From Acidobacteriota bacterium (GTDB lineage: Bacteria > Acidobacteriota > Terriglobia > Bryobacterales > Bryobacteraceae), in the NCBI GenBank assembly GCA_018268835.1, contig JAFDVU010000048.1, forward strand, positions 1 through 39,930: a stretch of 39,930 bases of DNA. The letters are read 5' to 3'. Below are positions 1 through 8,049 of this stretch, piece by piece. The position numbers and the translations under genes are program-made. Numbering within the stretch: the stretch's first letter is position 1; each line of letters opens with the position of its first letter. The notes under the pieces are model-generated. The model did not search any database, was not told the DNA's origin, and saw only the letters and a program-made list of their open reading frames with translations.

Positions 1-410
1 TGCTCAGCGGCGCGCGCCTGCCGCTGCTGGACAACTGGACGCGCCCGCTCAGCGGGCCGCACCGCCTGTGGCGGTCCCGCCGCGACGACGATTACTTCCG
101 CGACATGGGGCAGTGGAACAACCGGGACTCCTATGTGGAATCGGTGGACCGGGTGGCGCGCGCGGGCTGCCGGCTGGTGGCCATCGACATCGGCGAAAAC
201 CAGCTTGAATATCCCTTCCACGCGCTGCTGCGCGAACGCGAGCCCGGAGTGCGCTTCTTCCACGCGGGGGTACTCGGCGCGTCTCCGCCGCCGGGACAAC
301 CCTGTGCCGTACTCTGCCCGGACTGCGCCGGCAACGAACAGAAGATCCGCCTCTACTCGCACATCGGCGGGCCGATCGCAATCGGGCGCTTCCTGCTGTT
401 TCTGCGGTGA
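1..410 (+). CDS. C-terminal part of a membrane glycosyltransferase-like protein (partial)
   Basis: The reading frame is open from the window edge (first full codon at base 3) to a TGA at 408-410, so only about 135 C-terminal residues are present. They form a soluble tail with YVESVDRVARAGC, a WEYP-like element (LEYPFHALL), a predicted beta strand VRFFHAGV and a Cys-containing segment CAVLCPDCAG. This pattern resembles the periplasmic C-terminal domain that follows the membrane helices in family 39-like (ArnT/PMT-type) glycosyltransferases of Acidobacteriota. That match is from memory of the family and is not proven here. The catalytic N-terminal part lies outside the window, and the last residues (IAIGRFLLFLR) are hydrophobic. 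The ATG at 105 is internal, because the frame upstream of it stays open and has protein-like composition. Confidence 0.6.
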   Translation, partial: LSGARLPLLDNWTRPLSGPHRLWRSRRDDDYFRDMGQWNNRDSYVESVDRVARAGCRLVAIDIGENQLEYPFHALLREREPGVRFFHAGVLGASPPPGQPCAVLCPDCAGNEQKIRLYSHIGGPIAIGRFLLFLR

Positions 411-445
411 GGGCAGGCGCAACCTGCGCGAACGGAGTCGCGTGC

Positions 446-451
446 TATACT
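446..451 (+). promoter_or_regulatory. Candidate -10 box of the FUSC gene
   Basis: TATACT lies 16 nt before the ATG at 468, giving a predicted leader of about 10 nt. No good -35 is visible 16-18 bp upstream, so the assignment rests on the -10 hexamer and its position in the short intergenic gap. Confidence 0.35.
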
Positions 452-467
452 CCTTCGGAATCCAGCC

Positions 468-2618
468 ATGACACGAGCGCGCGGCGTGCGAAATCCATTG
501 CTGGCCGCGATCACGCGCTTCGACGCGACGCAACTGGCGCCGTGGCTGGCGCTACGCAACACGCTCGGGGTGGCGATCGCACTCGGCGCCGGGCTGGCCC
601 TGCATAACCTGGGCGGCGGAATCCTCGCCGCGACGGGCGCGCTCGATACCGCCTTCAGCGACGGCACCGATCCGTACCCGCACCGCGCGCGCCGCATGCT
701 GACTGCGGCGGCGTTCGTCGCGCTGGCGGTGTTCGCCGGACGCGTCGCGGGTGCCAATCATGGCCTGGCAGTCACGCTGGAAGCTGTGTGCGGGTTCGCC
801 GCCGGCATGATGGTGGCGGCGGGCGAGACGGCGGGCAACATCGGCTCCATCGCGCTGGTGACCCTGATCGTTTACGCGGCACAGGCGGCGCCGCCGGGCC
901 GGGCGGCGGTCTCCGGGTTGCTGGTCTTTGCCGGCGGCGTCATGCAGACGCTGCTTTCGGTGGCGTTCTGGCCGGTGCGCCGGTTCCGCCCGGAAGCGCG
1001 CGCACTGGCGGCGCTTTACGCGGAACTGGCGCGAACGGCGGAAGGTCCGGCGCTGGCGATGGAAGCGCCCCCGGCCACCGCAACCATCCTGGCGGCGCGA
1101 CAGGCCATGGCCGGGTTGAGCACGCTGCACAGCGTGGAAAGCGAGCGGTACCTTTCGCTGTTCAGCCAGGCGGAGCGCATCCGGCTGGCGGTGCTGACGC
1201 TGCTGCGGCTGCGCGCCCGTCTGGGGCGCGAACCGCTGGGCGCGGACGATGCGGCGCTGCTGGCGCGGTGCCTGGAACTGGCCGCCCGGATGCTCGCGTC
1301 GGTGGCCGGGTCGCTCGACGCCGGCGTGCGGGGCGATCCGCATCCGGAGCGTCTTGCGGAACTCAAGCAGATTGCCGGCCGGCTGCGCGGACCGGGCGCG
1401 GGAGCCGGCGTGACGGCGATGCGCGCCGACGCGCGCCGGCAGGTGGACGCGCTCGCCGGGCAACTGCGCATCGCGACGGAACTGGCCGCGCACGCCAGCC
1501 CCGACGGCCTGGAGGAGTTCCAGCGCAGCGAATCGACCCAGCCCTGGCAACTGCGCCTGGCCGGGACCGTGGCCGTGCTGCGCGCCAACCTGAGCTTGCG
1601 CTCCGCGGTATTCCGGCACGCGGTGCGGCTGGCCGCGTGCGCCGGCGTGTGCGACCTGCTGGCACGCAGCCTGCACTGGGAGCGCACGTACTGGGCGGCG
1701 ATGACCGCCGTGATCGTGTTGCGTCCGGACTTCATCACCACGCTCAGCCGCGGCGTGCTGCGGCTGGCCGGGACGTTTCTGGGGCTGGCGCTGACCACCG
1801 CCATCTTCACGCTGCTGGCGCCGGCGCCGCCCGCGCAGATCCTGTTCGTCGCCGCCTTCATGTTCGCGATGCGGTTTGCCGGAGGCGCCAACTACGGGCT
1901 GTTCGTGGTGCCTCTGACGGGGCTGGTGGTGCTGCTGTTCGCGCTCTCCGGGGTGACTCCAGAACATGTGATCGTGCCGCGCGGGCTGAACACGCTGGCA
2001 GGCGGCATCATCGCGCTGGCGGCCAACCGGCTGTGGCCCACGTGGGAGCGCACCCTGATCCACGAGAGCCTGGCCGGCCTGCTGGACGCGTATCGCGACT
2101 ACTTTCAGGCGGTGCGCGACGGCTACCTGCGGCCGGGGATCGAGCGCGAACCGGAGTTCATCGAGCGGTTGGACCGGGCGCGGCAGGCCGGGCGCCTGGC
2201 GCGTACCAACGCGACCGCATCCGCCGCACGTTACCGCATGGAAGGCGGGGTGCCGACCGACCGGCTGACCGCGCTCGAAGCCATCCTGGCCAACTCGCAC
2301 CGCTTCATCCACGCGGTGATGGCGCTGGAAGCGGGCCTCTACCGGAGCAGCGCGGCGCCGGCGCGCGCCGGGCTGCGCGACTTCGCCAACGCGGCCGACA
2401 CGACGCTGTATTTCCTGGCGGCGTACCTGCGCGGCACTCCAGCAGGGTCCGGCGACCTGCCGGATCTGCGCGAGATCCAGCAGGCGCTGGCGGCGAGCGG
2501 CGACGCGCAGGTGGAGCGGTACGCGCTGGTGAACATCGAGACCGACCGCATCGCCAACAGCCTGAACACGCTGGCGCTCGAAATCGCACAATGGATCCCG
2601 GCCGGGTATAACCGTTGA
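468..2618 (+). CDS. FUSC-family inner-membrane protein (YccS/AaeB-like exporter)
   Basis: The predicted protein has 716 residues, the normal length for full two-module FUSC proteins. A hydrophobic N-terminal module (about residues 20-170, several helices) is followed by a long Arg/Ala-rich cytoplasmic helical region (about 170-385). A second membrane module covers about 390-510, containing SLHWERTYWAAMTAVIVLRPDF, the typical FUSC 'YWA..T..iv..P' signature, and a second cytosolic helical domain follows. Family members are associated with export of aromatic acids or with envelope stress; the substrate here cannot be read from sequence. The ATG at 468 is the first in frame after a TATACT box. 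The gene ends at 2616-2618, and its stop codon lies inside the -35 hexamer of the next promoter, so it is probably transcribed separately from the PadR gene. Confidence 0.82.
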   Translation: MTRARGVRNPLLAAITRFDATQLAPWLALRNTLGVAIALGAGLALHNLGGGILAATGALDTAFSDGTDPYPHRARRMLTAAAFVALAVFAGRVAGANHGLAVTLEAVCGFAAGMMVAAGETAGNIGSIALVTLIVYAAQAAPPGRAAVSGLLVFAGGVMQTLLSVAFWPVRRFRPEARALAALYAELARTAEGPALAMEAPPATATILAARQAMAGLSTLHSVESERYLSLFSQAERIRLAVLTLLRLRARLGREPLGADDAALLARCLELAARMLASVAGSLDAGVRGDPHPERLAELKQIAGRLRGPGAGAGVTAMRADARRQVDALAGQLRIATELAAHASPDGLEEFQRSESTQPWQLRLAGTVAVLRANLSLRSAVFRHAVRLAACAGVCDLLARSLHWERTYWAAMTAVIVLRPDFITTLSRGVLRLAGTFLGLALTTAIFTLLAPAPPAQILFVAAFMFAMRFAGGANYGLFVVPLTGLVVLLFALSGVTPEHVIVPRGLNTLAGGIIALAANRLWPTWERTLIHESLAGLLDAYRDYFQAVRDGYLRPGIEREPEFIERLDRARQAGRLARTNATASAARYRMEGGVPTDRLTALEAILANSHRFIHAVMALEAGLYRSSAAPARAGLRDFANAADTTLYFLAAYLRGTPAGSGDLPDLREIQQALAASGDAQVERYALVNIETDRIANSLNTLALEIAQWIPAGYNR

Positions 2619-2642
2619 CAATATATCCAGAGTGGATATAAT
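2615..2642 (+). promoter_or_regulatory. Strong sigma70-type promoter of the padR-permease operon
   Basis: A perfect -35 (TTGACA, 2615-2620) and a perfect -10 (TATAAT, 2637-2642) are separated by 16 bp. The predicted transcription start falls at about 2649-2650, at or next to the ATG of the PadR gene (2650-2652), so the mRNA should have no leader. The -35 overlaps the stop codon of the upstream FUSC gene. Confidence 0.8.
2622..2640 (+). promoter_or_regulatory. Perfect 19-bp palindrome, probable PadR operator
   Basis: TATATCCA (2622-2629), spacer GAG, then TGGATATA (2633-2640): two perfect 8-bp arms with dyad symmetry. The palindrome fills the spacer and enters the -10 box of the promoter directly in front of the PadR gene. 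PadR proteins commonly repress their own operons through dyad sites that overlap the promoter, so autorepression is the simplest reading. Binding itself is inferred. Confidence 0.7.
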
Positions 2643-2649
2643 TGGGGAC

Positions 2650-3006
2650 ATGCGTCAACCCGATCCCGCGGCCCTGCTCCCGCTGCCCGAGGCCGTCTTC
2701 CACATTCTGCTGGCGGTGGCCGGCGAGGACCGCCACGGTTACGCCATCATCCAGGACGTGGCGGCACGCACCGGCGGGGAGATCAAGCTGAGCCCGGGGA
2801 CGCTCTACCGCTCCATCCAGCGGATGCTGGAGCAGGGGCTGATCGTGGAGCCGCGCGAGCGGCCCGAACCGGAACTCGACGACGAACGGCGGCGCTACTA
2901 CCGGATCACGCCGCTGGGACGCGCCGCGGCGGAAGCCGAAGCCGGCCGCCTGGCGCAACTGGTGCGGATGGCGCGGCGGCGCGGGTTCGCGCCCGGGAAG
3001 GCGTGA
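2650..3006 (+). CDS. PadR-family transcriptional regulator
   Basis: This 118-residue protein has the PadR winged-helix pattern: AVFHILLAVAGEDRHGYAI, then the recognition-helix segment SPGTLYRSIQRMLEQGLI and the wing with YRITPLGR. In PadR proteins 'GTLY..l..Le..GLI' and 'R..Y.iT..G' are the family hallmarks. It is a dimeric DNA-binding repressor, and ligand identity cannot be read. The ATG at 2650 is preferred over an in-frame GTG at 2632, because the GTG lies inside the palindrome and upstream of the predicted transcription start. The stop codon (3004-3006) overlaps the start of the permease, so the two genes are translationally coupled. PadR genes directly in front of ADOP permeases are a recurrent arrangement in Acidobacteriota. 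Confidence 0.9.
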   Translation: MRQPDPAALLPLPEAVFHILLAVAGEDRHGYAIIQDVAARTGGEIKLSPGTLYRSIQRMLEQGLIVEPRERPEPELDDERRRYYRITPLGRAAAEAEAGRLAQLVRMARRRGFAPGKA

Positions 3007-5591
3007 TGCTCGCCGGACTGCTGCTGCGGCTGTACCCGGCTTCGTTCCGCGCCGAGTACGGCGACGAGATCGCGCGCATCTTCGGCGAACGGCGGCGCCG
3101 GGCGGCGAATCCGCTGGAGGCGGTGGCGCTGTGGGGAGGGTTCATCGCCGACACCGTGACCGCGGCCGTCCCGGCGCACCTGGACATCCTGCGGCAGGAC
3201 CTCACGTACACCGGGCGCGCGCTGCGCCGCTCGTCGGGGTTCACCGCGACCGCACTGGCGGTGGTGGCGCTGGGGATCGGCGCGACGACCGCGGCCTTCT
3301 CGATCGCCGACTACCTGCTGCTGCGCCCGCTTCCCTTCCCCGAACCCGGCCGCCTGGTGAAGCTGTGGGAAGACGATGCGCGGCAGGGCTATAACTTCCT
3401 GGATCCCGCGCCCGGCAATTACCACGACTGGAAGACCATGTCGCACTCCTTCACCGGGGTGGAGGCGTACTCGACGCTCTCGGCGAACCTGGCCGGCGAT
3501 ACTTCGCCGGAACGGCTGGACGGCGCGGCCATGACCAGCGGCGTCCTCGGACTGCTCGGCGCGGCGCCGGCGCTGGGCCGCACGTTCAGCGCGGCCGACG
3601 ACTCGCCGGGGGCGCCGGGAGTGGTGATCCTGAGCGACGGCCTGTGGCGCCGGCGGTACGGCGCGGACCCGGGAGTGTTGGGCCGCACCGTGCGGCTGGA
3701 CGACGAGCCGTACACCGTGATCGGGATAATGCCGCCGGGCTTCGCGTTCCCCGCGCGCAACATCGAGTTCTGGAAGACCGAGCGCTTCACCGAGGACGAT
3801 TTCACGCAGCGCGACAACTACTACCTGCGGGTGCTGGCGCGCCTGGCGCCGGGCGTGACGCTGGAGAGCGCGCGCGAGGAGATGCGCGCCATCGGCGCGC
3901 GGCTGGAGCGAGCCTGGCCCAAGGAGAACCGCGGGATCGGGGTGCGCATCTCCACCCTGCGGGACGATGTGGCGCAACGCCCGCGCCGCCTGGTGATGGT
4001 GCTGGCGGCGGCCGCGCTGTGCGTGCTGCTGATCGGCTGCGCTAACCTGGCGGGCCTGCTGCTGGCGCGGGCGACGGCGCGGCGGCGGGAGTTCGCGGTG
4101 CGCACCGCGATCGGCGCCGGGCGGGAGCGGCTGGTGCGGCAACTGCTCACGGAAAGCGTGGTGCTGGCGTTGGGCGGCGGCGTGTTCGGGATTGCGCTGG
4201 CCGCGGCCGCGCTGCCGCTGCTTGCGAAACTCGCTCCGCCGGTGCTGCCGGTGGCGCAGGCCCCGTCGCTCGATCCGCGGGTACTGGGGTTCGCGGTGGC
4301 GCTCTCGCTGGTCACGGGAATCGGCTTCGGGGTGGCACCCGCGCTGCGCGCCTGCTCCGCTACGCGGCTCGATGGATTGCGCGAAGGCATGCGCGCGGGG
4401 GGCGGCCGCCGGGAGCGCCTGCGCGGCGCGCTGGTGATCGCGGAGGTCACTGTCTCGATCGTGCTGCTGGTGAGTTCGGGCCTGCTGCTGCGCGCGCTGA
4501 TGCGCCTGCGAGACGAGAACCCGGGGTTCCGCGCGGAGGGCATCCTGACGCTGCGCACGGCGCTGCCCATGCCGCGCTACGCGGTCACCTCGACTCGCTT
4601 CCAGTTCTACCGGCAGGTGCTGGACGGCGCGCGCGCGATCCCCGGGGTGACGGGCGCGGCGTACACGAGCTTTCTCCCGATGCTGCCGATGGGCGGCATC
4701 TTTCCGGTGGAACTGCCCGGGCGCGATCGGGCAAGCGGCCTGCACAGCGCGATGCTGCGGGTGGTGAGCCCGGGCTACTTCGACGCGATGGGGATCGCGC
4801 TGCGGATGGGGAGGGACGTGAGCGACTCCGACACGCTGAAGGCGCCGTTCACCGCGGTGGTGAGCGAGAAATTCGCCCGGCAGTACTGGCCCGGGGAGAA
4901 TCCGCTGGGCCGGCACTTCGGCTTCGCGTTCTTCGATCGAGTGGTAGTGGGGGTGGTGGCGGACATCCGCGCCCGCGGGCTGGAGCGGGCGAGCGAGCCG
5001 CAGGTGTATCTGCCGTATCAGCAGATCCCGGACGGCTACATGACGTTTCACGCACCCAAGGACCTGGTGGTGCGGTCCACGCTGCCGGCGGCGGCGCTGC
5101 TGCCGGAGTTGCGCCGCATTGTAGCGGCGGCCGATCCGGCGCAGCCCATCTCCGACGTGCTCCCGTTGAGCGCGCTGGTGGAAGCCGAGACGGCGCCGCG
5201 TGCGATCGAGGTGCGGGTGATGGGCGGGTTCGCCGCGGCGGCGCTACTGCTGGCGGCGGTGGGACTGCACGGGCTGCTCTTGTTCACGGTCACGCTGCGC
5301 CGGCAGGAGATCGGGGTGCGGATGGCGCTGGGAGCGGTGCCGGGCGACATCCTGTGGATGGTACTGGGGAGCGGCGCACGCCTGGCCCTGGCCGGGGCCG
5401 TGTGCGGTTCGGCCCTGGCCTACGCGGCGGGAAGGGCGATCGAGTCGCTGCTGGCCGGCGTCAGCCCCGCGGACGCCGGGGTGTGGACCGCCGCCACGGT
5501 GCTGTGCGCCGGGATGACGCTGGTGGGCAGCGCGCTGCCGGCCATCCGCGCGGCCCGGGTGGACCCCGCTGGCGCGATCCGATCCGACTAA
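3006..5591 (+). CDS. ADOP-type ABC transporter permease (MacB/FtsX domains)
   Basis: This 861-residue permease starts with a cytoplasmic segment (LLRLYPASFRAEYGDEIARIF) characteristic of acidobacterial ADOP permeases. A first membrane helix follows (about 80-100), then a periplasmic MacB-type domain (about 105-320). An FtsX-type helix group covers about 330-450. A second half repeats the plan, with a helix at about 475-495, a periplasmic domain at about 500-725 and three helices ending in LPAIRAARVDPAGAIRSD. 'AA..dP...lR.e' is the usual C-terminal signature of MacB/FtsX permeases. No ATPase gene is adjacent, which is why such proteins are called orphan permeases. The ATG at 3006 overlaps the PadR stop (TGATG); a GTG at 3003 is an equally in-frame alternative. 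Substrate unknown. Confidence 0.88.
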   Translation: MLAGLLLRLYPASFRAEYGDEIARIFGERRRRAANPLEAVALWGGFIADTVTAAVPAHLDILRQDLTYTGRALRRSSGFTATALAVVALGIGATTAAFSIADYLLLRPLPFPEPGRLVKLWEDDARQGYNFLDPAPGNYHDWKTMSHSFTGVEAYSTLSANLAGDTSPERLDGAAMTSGVLGLLGAAPALGRTFSAADDSPGAPGVVILSDGLWRRRYGADPGVLGRTVRLDDEPYTVIGIMPPGFAFPARNIEFWKTERFTEDDFTQRDNYYLRVLARLAPGVTLESAREEMRAIGARLERAWPKENRGIGVRISTLRDDVAQRPRRLVMVLAAAALCVLLIGCANLAGLLLARATARRREFAVRTAIGAGRERLVRQLLTESVVLALGGGVFGIALAAAALPLLAKLAPPVLPVAQAPSLDPRVLGFAVALSLVTGIGFGVAPALRACSATRLDGLREGMRAGGGRRERLRGALVIAEVTVSIVLLVSSGLLLRALMRLRDENPGFRAEGILTLRTALPMPRYAVTSTRFQFYRQVLDGARAIPGVTGAAYTSFLPMLPMGGIFPVELPGRDRASGLHSAMLRVVSPGYFDAMGIALRMGRDVSDSDTLKAPFTAVVSEKFARQYWPGENPLGRHFGFAFFDRVVVGVVADIRARGLERASEPQVYLPYQQIPDGYMTFHAPKDLVVRSTLPAAALLPELRRIVAAADPAQPISDVLPLSALVEAETAPRAIEVRVMGGFAAAALLLAAVGLHGLLLFTVTLRRQEIGVRMALGAVPGDILWMVLGSGARLALAGAVCGSALAYAAGRAIESLLAGVSPADAGVWTAATVLCAGMTLVGSALPAIRAARVDPAGAIRSD

Positions 5592-5636
5592 TATCCGATA
5601 ACAAAGTAAAACAGTGACTCCCCACCGTTTATCGGT
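5591..5636. repeat. Imperfect inverted repeat between the permease and the hydrolase genes
   Basis: CCGATAA at 5595-5601 pairs perfectly with TTATCGG at 5629-5635. Allowing one mismatch the arms extend to 11 bp (outer ATAT against T-TAT). The loop is about 27 nt. It follows the permease stop codon directly and is not followed by a clear T-run, so it could be a weak terminator or a protein-binding site for the next gene. Confidence 0.4.
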
Positions 5637-5642
5637 TATACT
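5614..5642 (+). promoter_or_regulatory. Candidate promoter of the secreted hydrolase
   Basis: GTGACT (5614-5619) and TATACT (5637-5642) are spaced 17 bp apart. The predicted start is near 5649, leaving about 20 nt of leader with a GGGG element (5661-5663 region) before the ATG at 5670. The -10 overlaps the right arm of the inverted repeat. Confidence 0.35.
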
Positions 5643-5669
5643 TCTTTGACAATTTTTGCGGGGACCACC

Positions 5670-6626
5670 ATGAAGTGTAGAGCACTCCTGTTCACCCTCT
5701 TCGCCGCCCTGGTCGTCTCGGCGTTTTTCGCAACCCGGACGCAAGCCGATCCCAACCAGGTCCGGTACATCGCGCCCGGTGTCTGGTTCCGCGAAGGAGA
5801 CCCCGGCGGCGCGGGCTACTGCAACAACGTCATCATCGAGATGAAGGATTACCTCATCGTCGTGGACGCTAACTTCCCCGGAGGCGCGGCGGCGGTGTTG
5901 GCCGATTGCCAGCGCATCTCCAATAAGCCGGTCAAGTACGTGTTCGACACGCATCACCACGGTGACCACGCCTACGGCAACGCGCTCTGGACCAAAAACG
6001 GGGCGGTGACCCTGGCCTTTTCCGGCGTGGCCGACGAGATGCAGCGCTACGAACCGGCGCGCTGGCAGGACGCGGCCAGGAAACGCGACGACGTGGCGGC
6101 AACCGGGCTGGCGGCGCCTCAGCCGCCGCAACAACTGCTTTCGAAGAGCCCGTTCGTGATCAAGGACGGCGCGCGCGAGGTCCGCTTCTACCACTTCGGG
6201 TGGGGCCACACCCGCGGCGACGGGTTCGTGTACCTGCCCAAGGAGAAGATCTTGTGCACCGGGGACGCGGTGGTGAACGGCCCCTACAACTACACCGGCG
6301 ATGCCGACCTGGCGAACTGGCCGAAGGTGATCCGCTCGGCGGAGCAATACTCGGCGGACGTTGTCCTGCCGGGTCACGGCGTCCCCGGGGGGCGCGACTT
6401 ACTGGAAGGCCAGGTACGCTTTCTGAGCGACTTATACAAGGCGGTGGATGCCGCAATCGGCGACGGGCGGAAGATCGGGGACCTGGTCAGCGCGGATGGA
6501 AAGAGCACCACCATCAAACTGCCGGATCATGTGAAGAACTGGGTGGGGCCCTCGCTGCCGGCGCAGGTGCGGGACACATACGAAGAGATCGCCGGCAAGA
6601 AGCCCCACGGGGACCTGCCGCACTAA
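5670..6626 (+). CDS. Secreted metallo-beta-lactamase-fold hydrolase
   Basis: This 318-residue protein begins with a Sec signal peptide (KCR, a hydrophobic stretch to about residue 20, probable cleavage after TQA at residue 26). The metal-binding motif HHHGDH is at residues 95-100 (HxHxDH). Later ligands are seen in FGWGHTRGD, CTGDAVVN and LPGHG, which completes a dinuclear-zinc MBL site. The protein therefore probably acts as a periplasmic hydrolase, but the family covers beta-lactamases, lactonases, sulfatases and others, and the substrate is not evident. The ATG at 5670 is preferred over an upstream in-frame TTG (5646), because the signal peptide begins exactly there and a GGGG ribosome-binding element precedes it. 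It stands alone, with 78 bp to the next gene. Confidence 0.82.
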   Translation: MKCRALLFTLFAALVVSAFFATRTQADPNQVRYIAPGVWFREGDPGGAGYCNNVIIEMKDYLIVVDANFPGGAAAVLADCQRISNKPVKYVFDTHHHGDHAYGNALWTKNGAVTLAFSGVADEMQRYEPARWQDAARKRDDVAATGLAAPQPPQQLLSKSPFVIKDGAREVRFYHFGWGHTRGDGFVYLPKEKILCTGDAVVNGPYNYTGDADLANWPKVIRSAEQYSADVVLPGHGVPGGRDLLEGQVRFLSDLYKAVDAAIGDGRKIGDLVSADGKSTTIKLPDHVKNWVGPSLPAQVRDTYEEIAGKKPHGDLPH

Positions 6627-6690
6627 AGGGTTACTGTAGACGTCGCACCGGACCGGCCGGACACGGCATCGCCCGCGTGTGGCGGAGCGC

Positions 6691-6696
6691 TACACT
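6691..6696 (+). promoter_or_regulatory. Candidate -10 box, leaderless amidase transcript
   Basis: TACACT ends 8 nt before the GTG at 6705. The predicted transcription start coincides with the start codon. No convincing -35 is visible. Confidence 0.42.
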
Positions 6697-6704
6697 GGCT
6701 TCAG

Positions 6705-8009
6705 GTGCCTTATCGTTCGAGCCTTTGCCTGATGGGTTCGCTCGTGCGCGACGGCGTCATCTCGCCGCTCGAGCTGGTGGACGCCCATCTCCTTCAAATC
6801 GCCCAACGCAATCCGGAAATCAACGCCTTCGTCGAGATCTTCGATGAGGCCGCGCGCGAAGAGGCGCGGGAACTCGAACGGCGCGAACGCCACGGCCTGC
6901 TTTACGGCGTACCGGTGACGGTGAAGGATTCGTTCGATGTCGCGGGCCATGCGACGCGCTGCGGCTGTCCGGACCGCCCGGATACGCCGGCGGCGCGGGA
7001 TGCGGCGGCGGTGGCGCGGTTGCGCGGGGCCGGGGCGGTGATCCTGGGGCGCACGAATACCAGCGAACTGTTGCGCGATTACGAGTGCGCCAACCCGATC
7101 ACCGGGCGAACGAACAATCCGTGGAACCTGGAGCGCACGCCGGGGGGATCGAGCGGCGGGGAGGCGGCGGCGATCGCGTCGTGCTGTTCGGCGGGCGGTA
7201 TCGGCAGCGACGGCGGCGGATCGATCCGGATCCCCGCGCATTTTTGCGGGATCGCGGGGCTCAAGCCGACGCCCGGGCGGGTGCCGGGCACGGGCCACTT
7301 CCCCCGGTTGGGATTCCCGGTGGGGATGGTGACGACGGTGGGTCCGATGGCGCGCACGGTGGAGGACCTGCGGCTGCTTTTCAGCGTGCTGGCGGCGTAC
7401 GATCCCGAGGATCCGTTTTCGGTCCCGGTGCCGCTGCGCGCGCCGCGCCTGGACGCCTGGCCGATCGCGGTTTGGGAGCGGTTCTACGATGTTCCTGTGC
7501 ACGAGGACGTGGCGCAGGCGCTTTCCGCGGCGAGCGCCATGCTGGGCGCGCAGGGCTTTCAGGTGGAGTGCTTCGAGCCGCAAGGCTTCGAACGCGCGCC
7601 CAACCTGTGGGCGTTCCTTTTCTCCCAGTGGACGAATTCGCCGGATGCGTTCACGGCGGCCGACGTGCTGGCCAGGCTAGCCGAGCGCGATAGTCTGCGG
7701 ACGGCCTTCCTGCAGGCGATGGAGGGGCTGGCGGCGATCGCGATGCCGGTGTGCGGGGTGGCGGCTTTCCGTCACGGCGAGCGGCGCATCCCGGCGGGCG
7801 GACGGGAAATCGGCGCGTTTCAAATGGCGATGCCGGCGCTGATCGCCAACGTGTTCGGGCTGCCGGCGCTGACGCTGCCGGTGGCGGTCACAGCCGAGGG
7901 GCTGCCGGTGGGCGTGCAGTTGCTGGGGCGCCCGTTCGAGGACGAAATGCTGCTGGAGATCGGAATCCGGCTGGAAGAGGCGCGCGGCCTATGGAACCCT
8001 CCCGCCTGA
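6705..8009 (+). CDS. Amidase signature family hydrolase
   Basis: This 434-residue protein carries the complete amidase-signature triad: Lys74 in VTVKDSF, the cis-Ser Ser149 in GGSSGGE, and the nucleophile Ser173 in GGGSIRIP, 24 residues later as in characterised members. The N-terminus (SLVRDGVISPLELVDAHL) and the C-terminus (GLPVGVQLLGRPFEDEMLLEIG) are both canonical, so the protein is full length. It hydrolyses an amide bond, but the sequence does not separate a generic amidase from specialised ones. A role as GatA is unlikely because no gatB or gatC is nearby. The start is taken as the GTG at 6705, supported by the -10 box 8 nt upstream; ATG 6732 is an alternative that would cut into the conserved N-terminal helix. 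Confidence 0.87.
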   Translation: MPYRSSLCLMGSLVRDGVISPLELVDAHLLQIAQRNPEINAFVEIFDEAAREEARELERRERHGLLYGVPVTVKDSFDVAGHATRCGCPDRPDTPAARDAAAVARLRGAGAVILGRTNTSELLRDYECANPITGRTNNPWNLERTPGGSSGGEAAAIASCCSAGGIGSDGGGSIRIPAHFCGIAGLKPTPGRVPGTGHFPRLGFPVGMVTTVGPMARTVEDLRLLFSVLAAYDPEDPFSVPVPLRAPRLDAWPIAVWERFYDVPVHEDVAQALSAASAMLGAQGFQVECFEPQGFERAPNLWAFLFSQWTNSPDAFTAADVLARLAERDSLRTAFLQAMEGLAAIAMPVCGVAAFRHGERRIPAGGREIGAFQMAMPALIANVFGLPALTLPVAVTAEGLPVGVQLLGRPFEDEMLLEIGIRLEEARGLWNPPA

Positions 8010-8049
8010 CCGTGCCGGCGGCGCGGCACGCTACCATGGATAAGCTGGT

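Noticed and set aside
411..430. Hairpin GCAGG-CGCAA-CCTGC directly after the first gene, as terminator
   Set aside because: The stem is only 5 bp and no T-run follows.
2632..2649. GTG start for the PadR gene
   Set aside because: It lies inside the palindrome and -10 box, upstream of the predicted transcription start.
5646..5669. TTG start for the MBL-fold protein
   Set aside because: It would add residues in front of a normal signal peptide, and no RBS is present before it.
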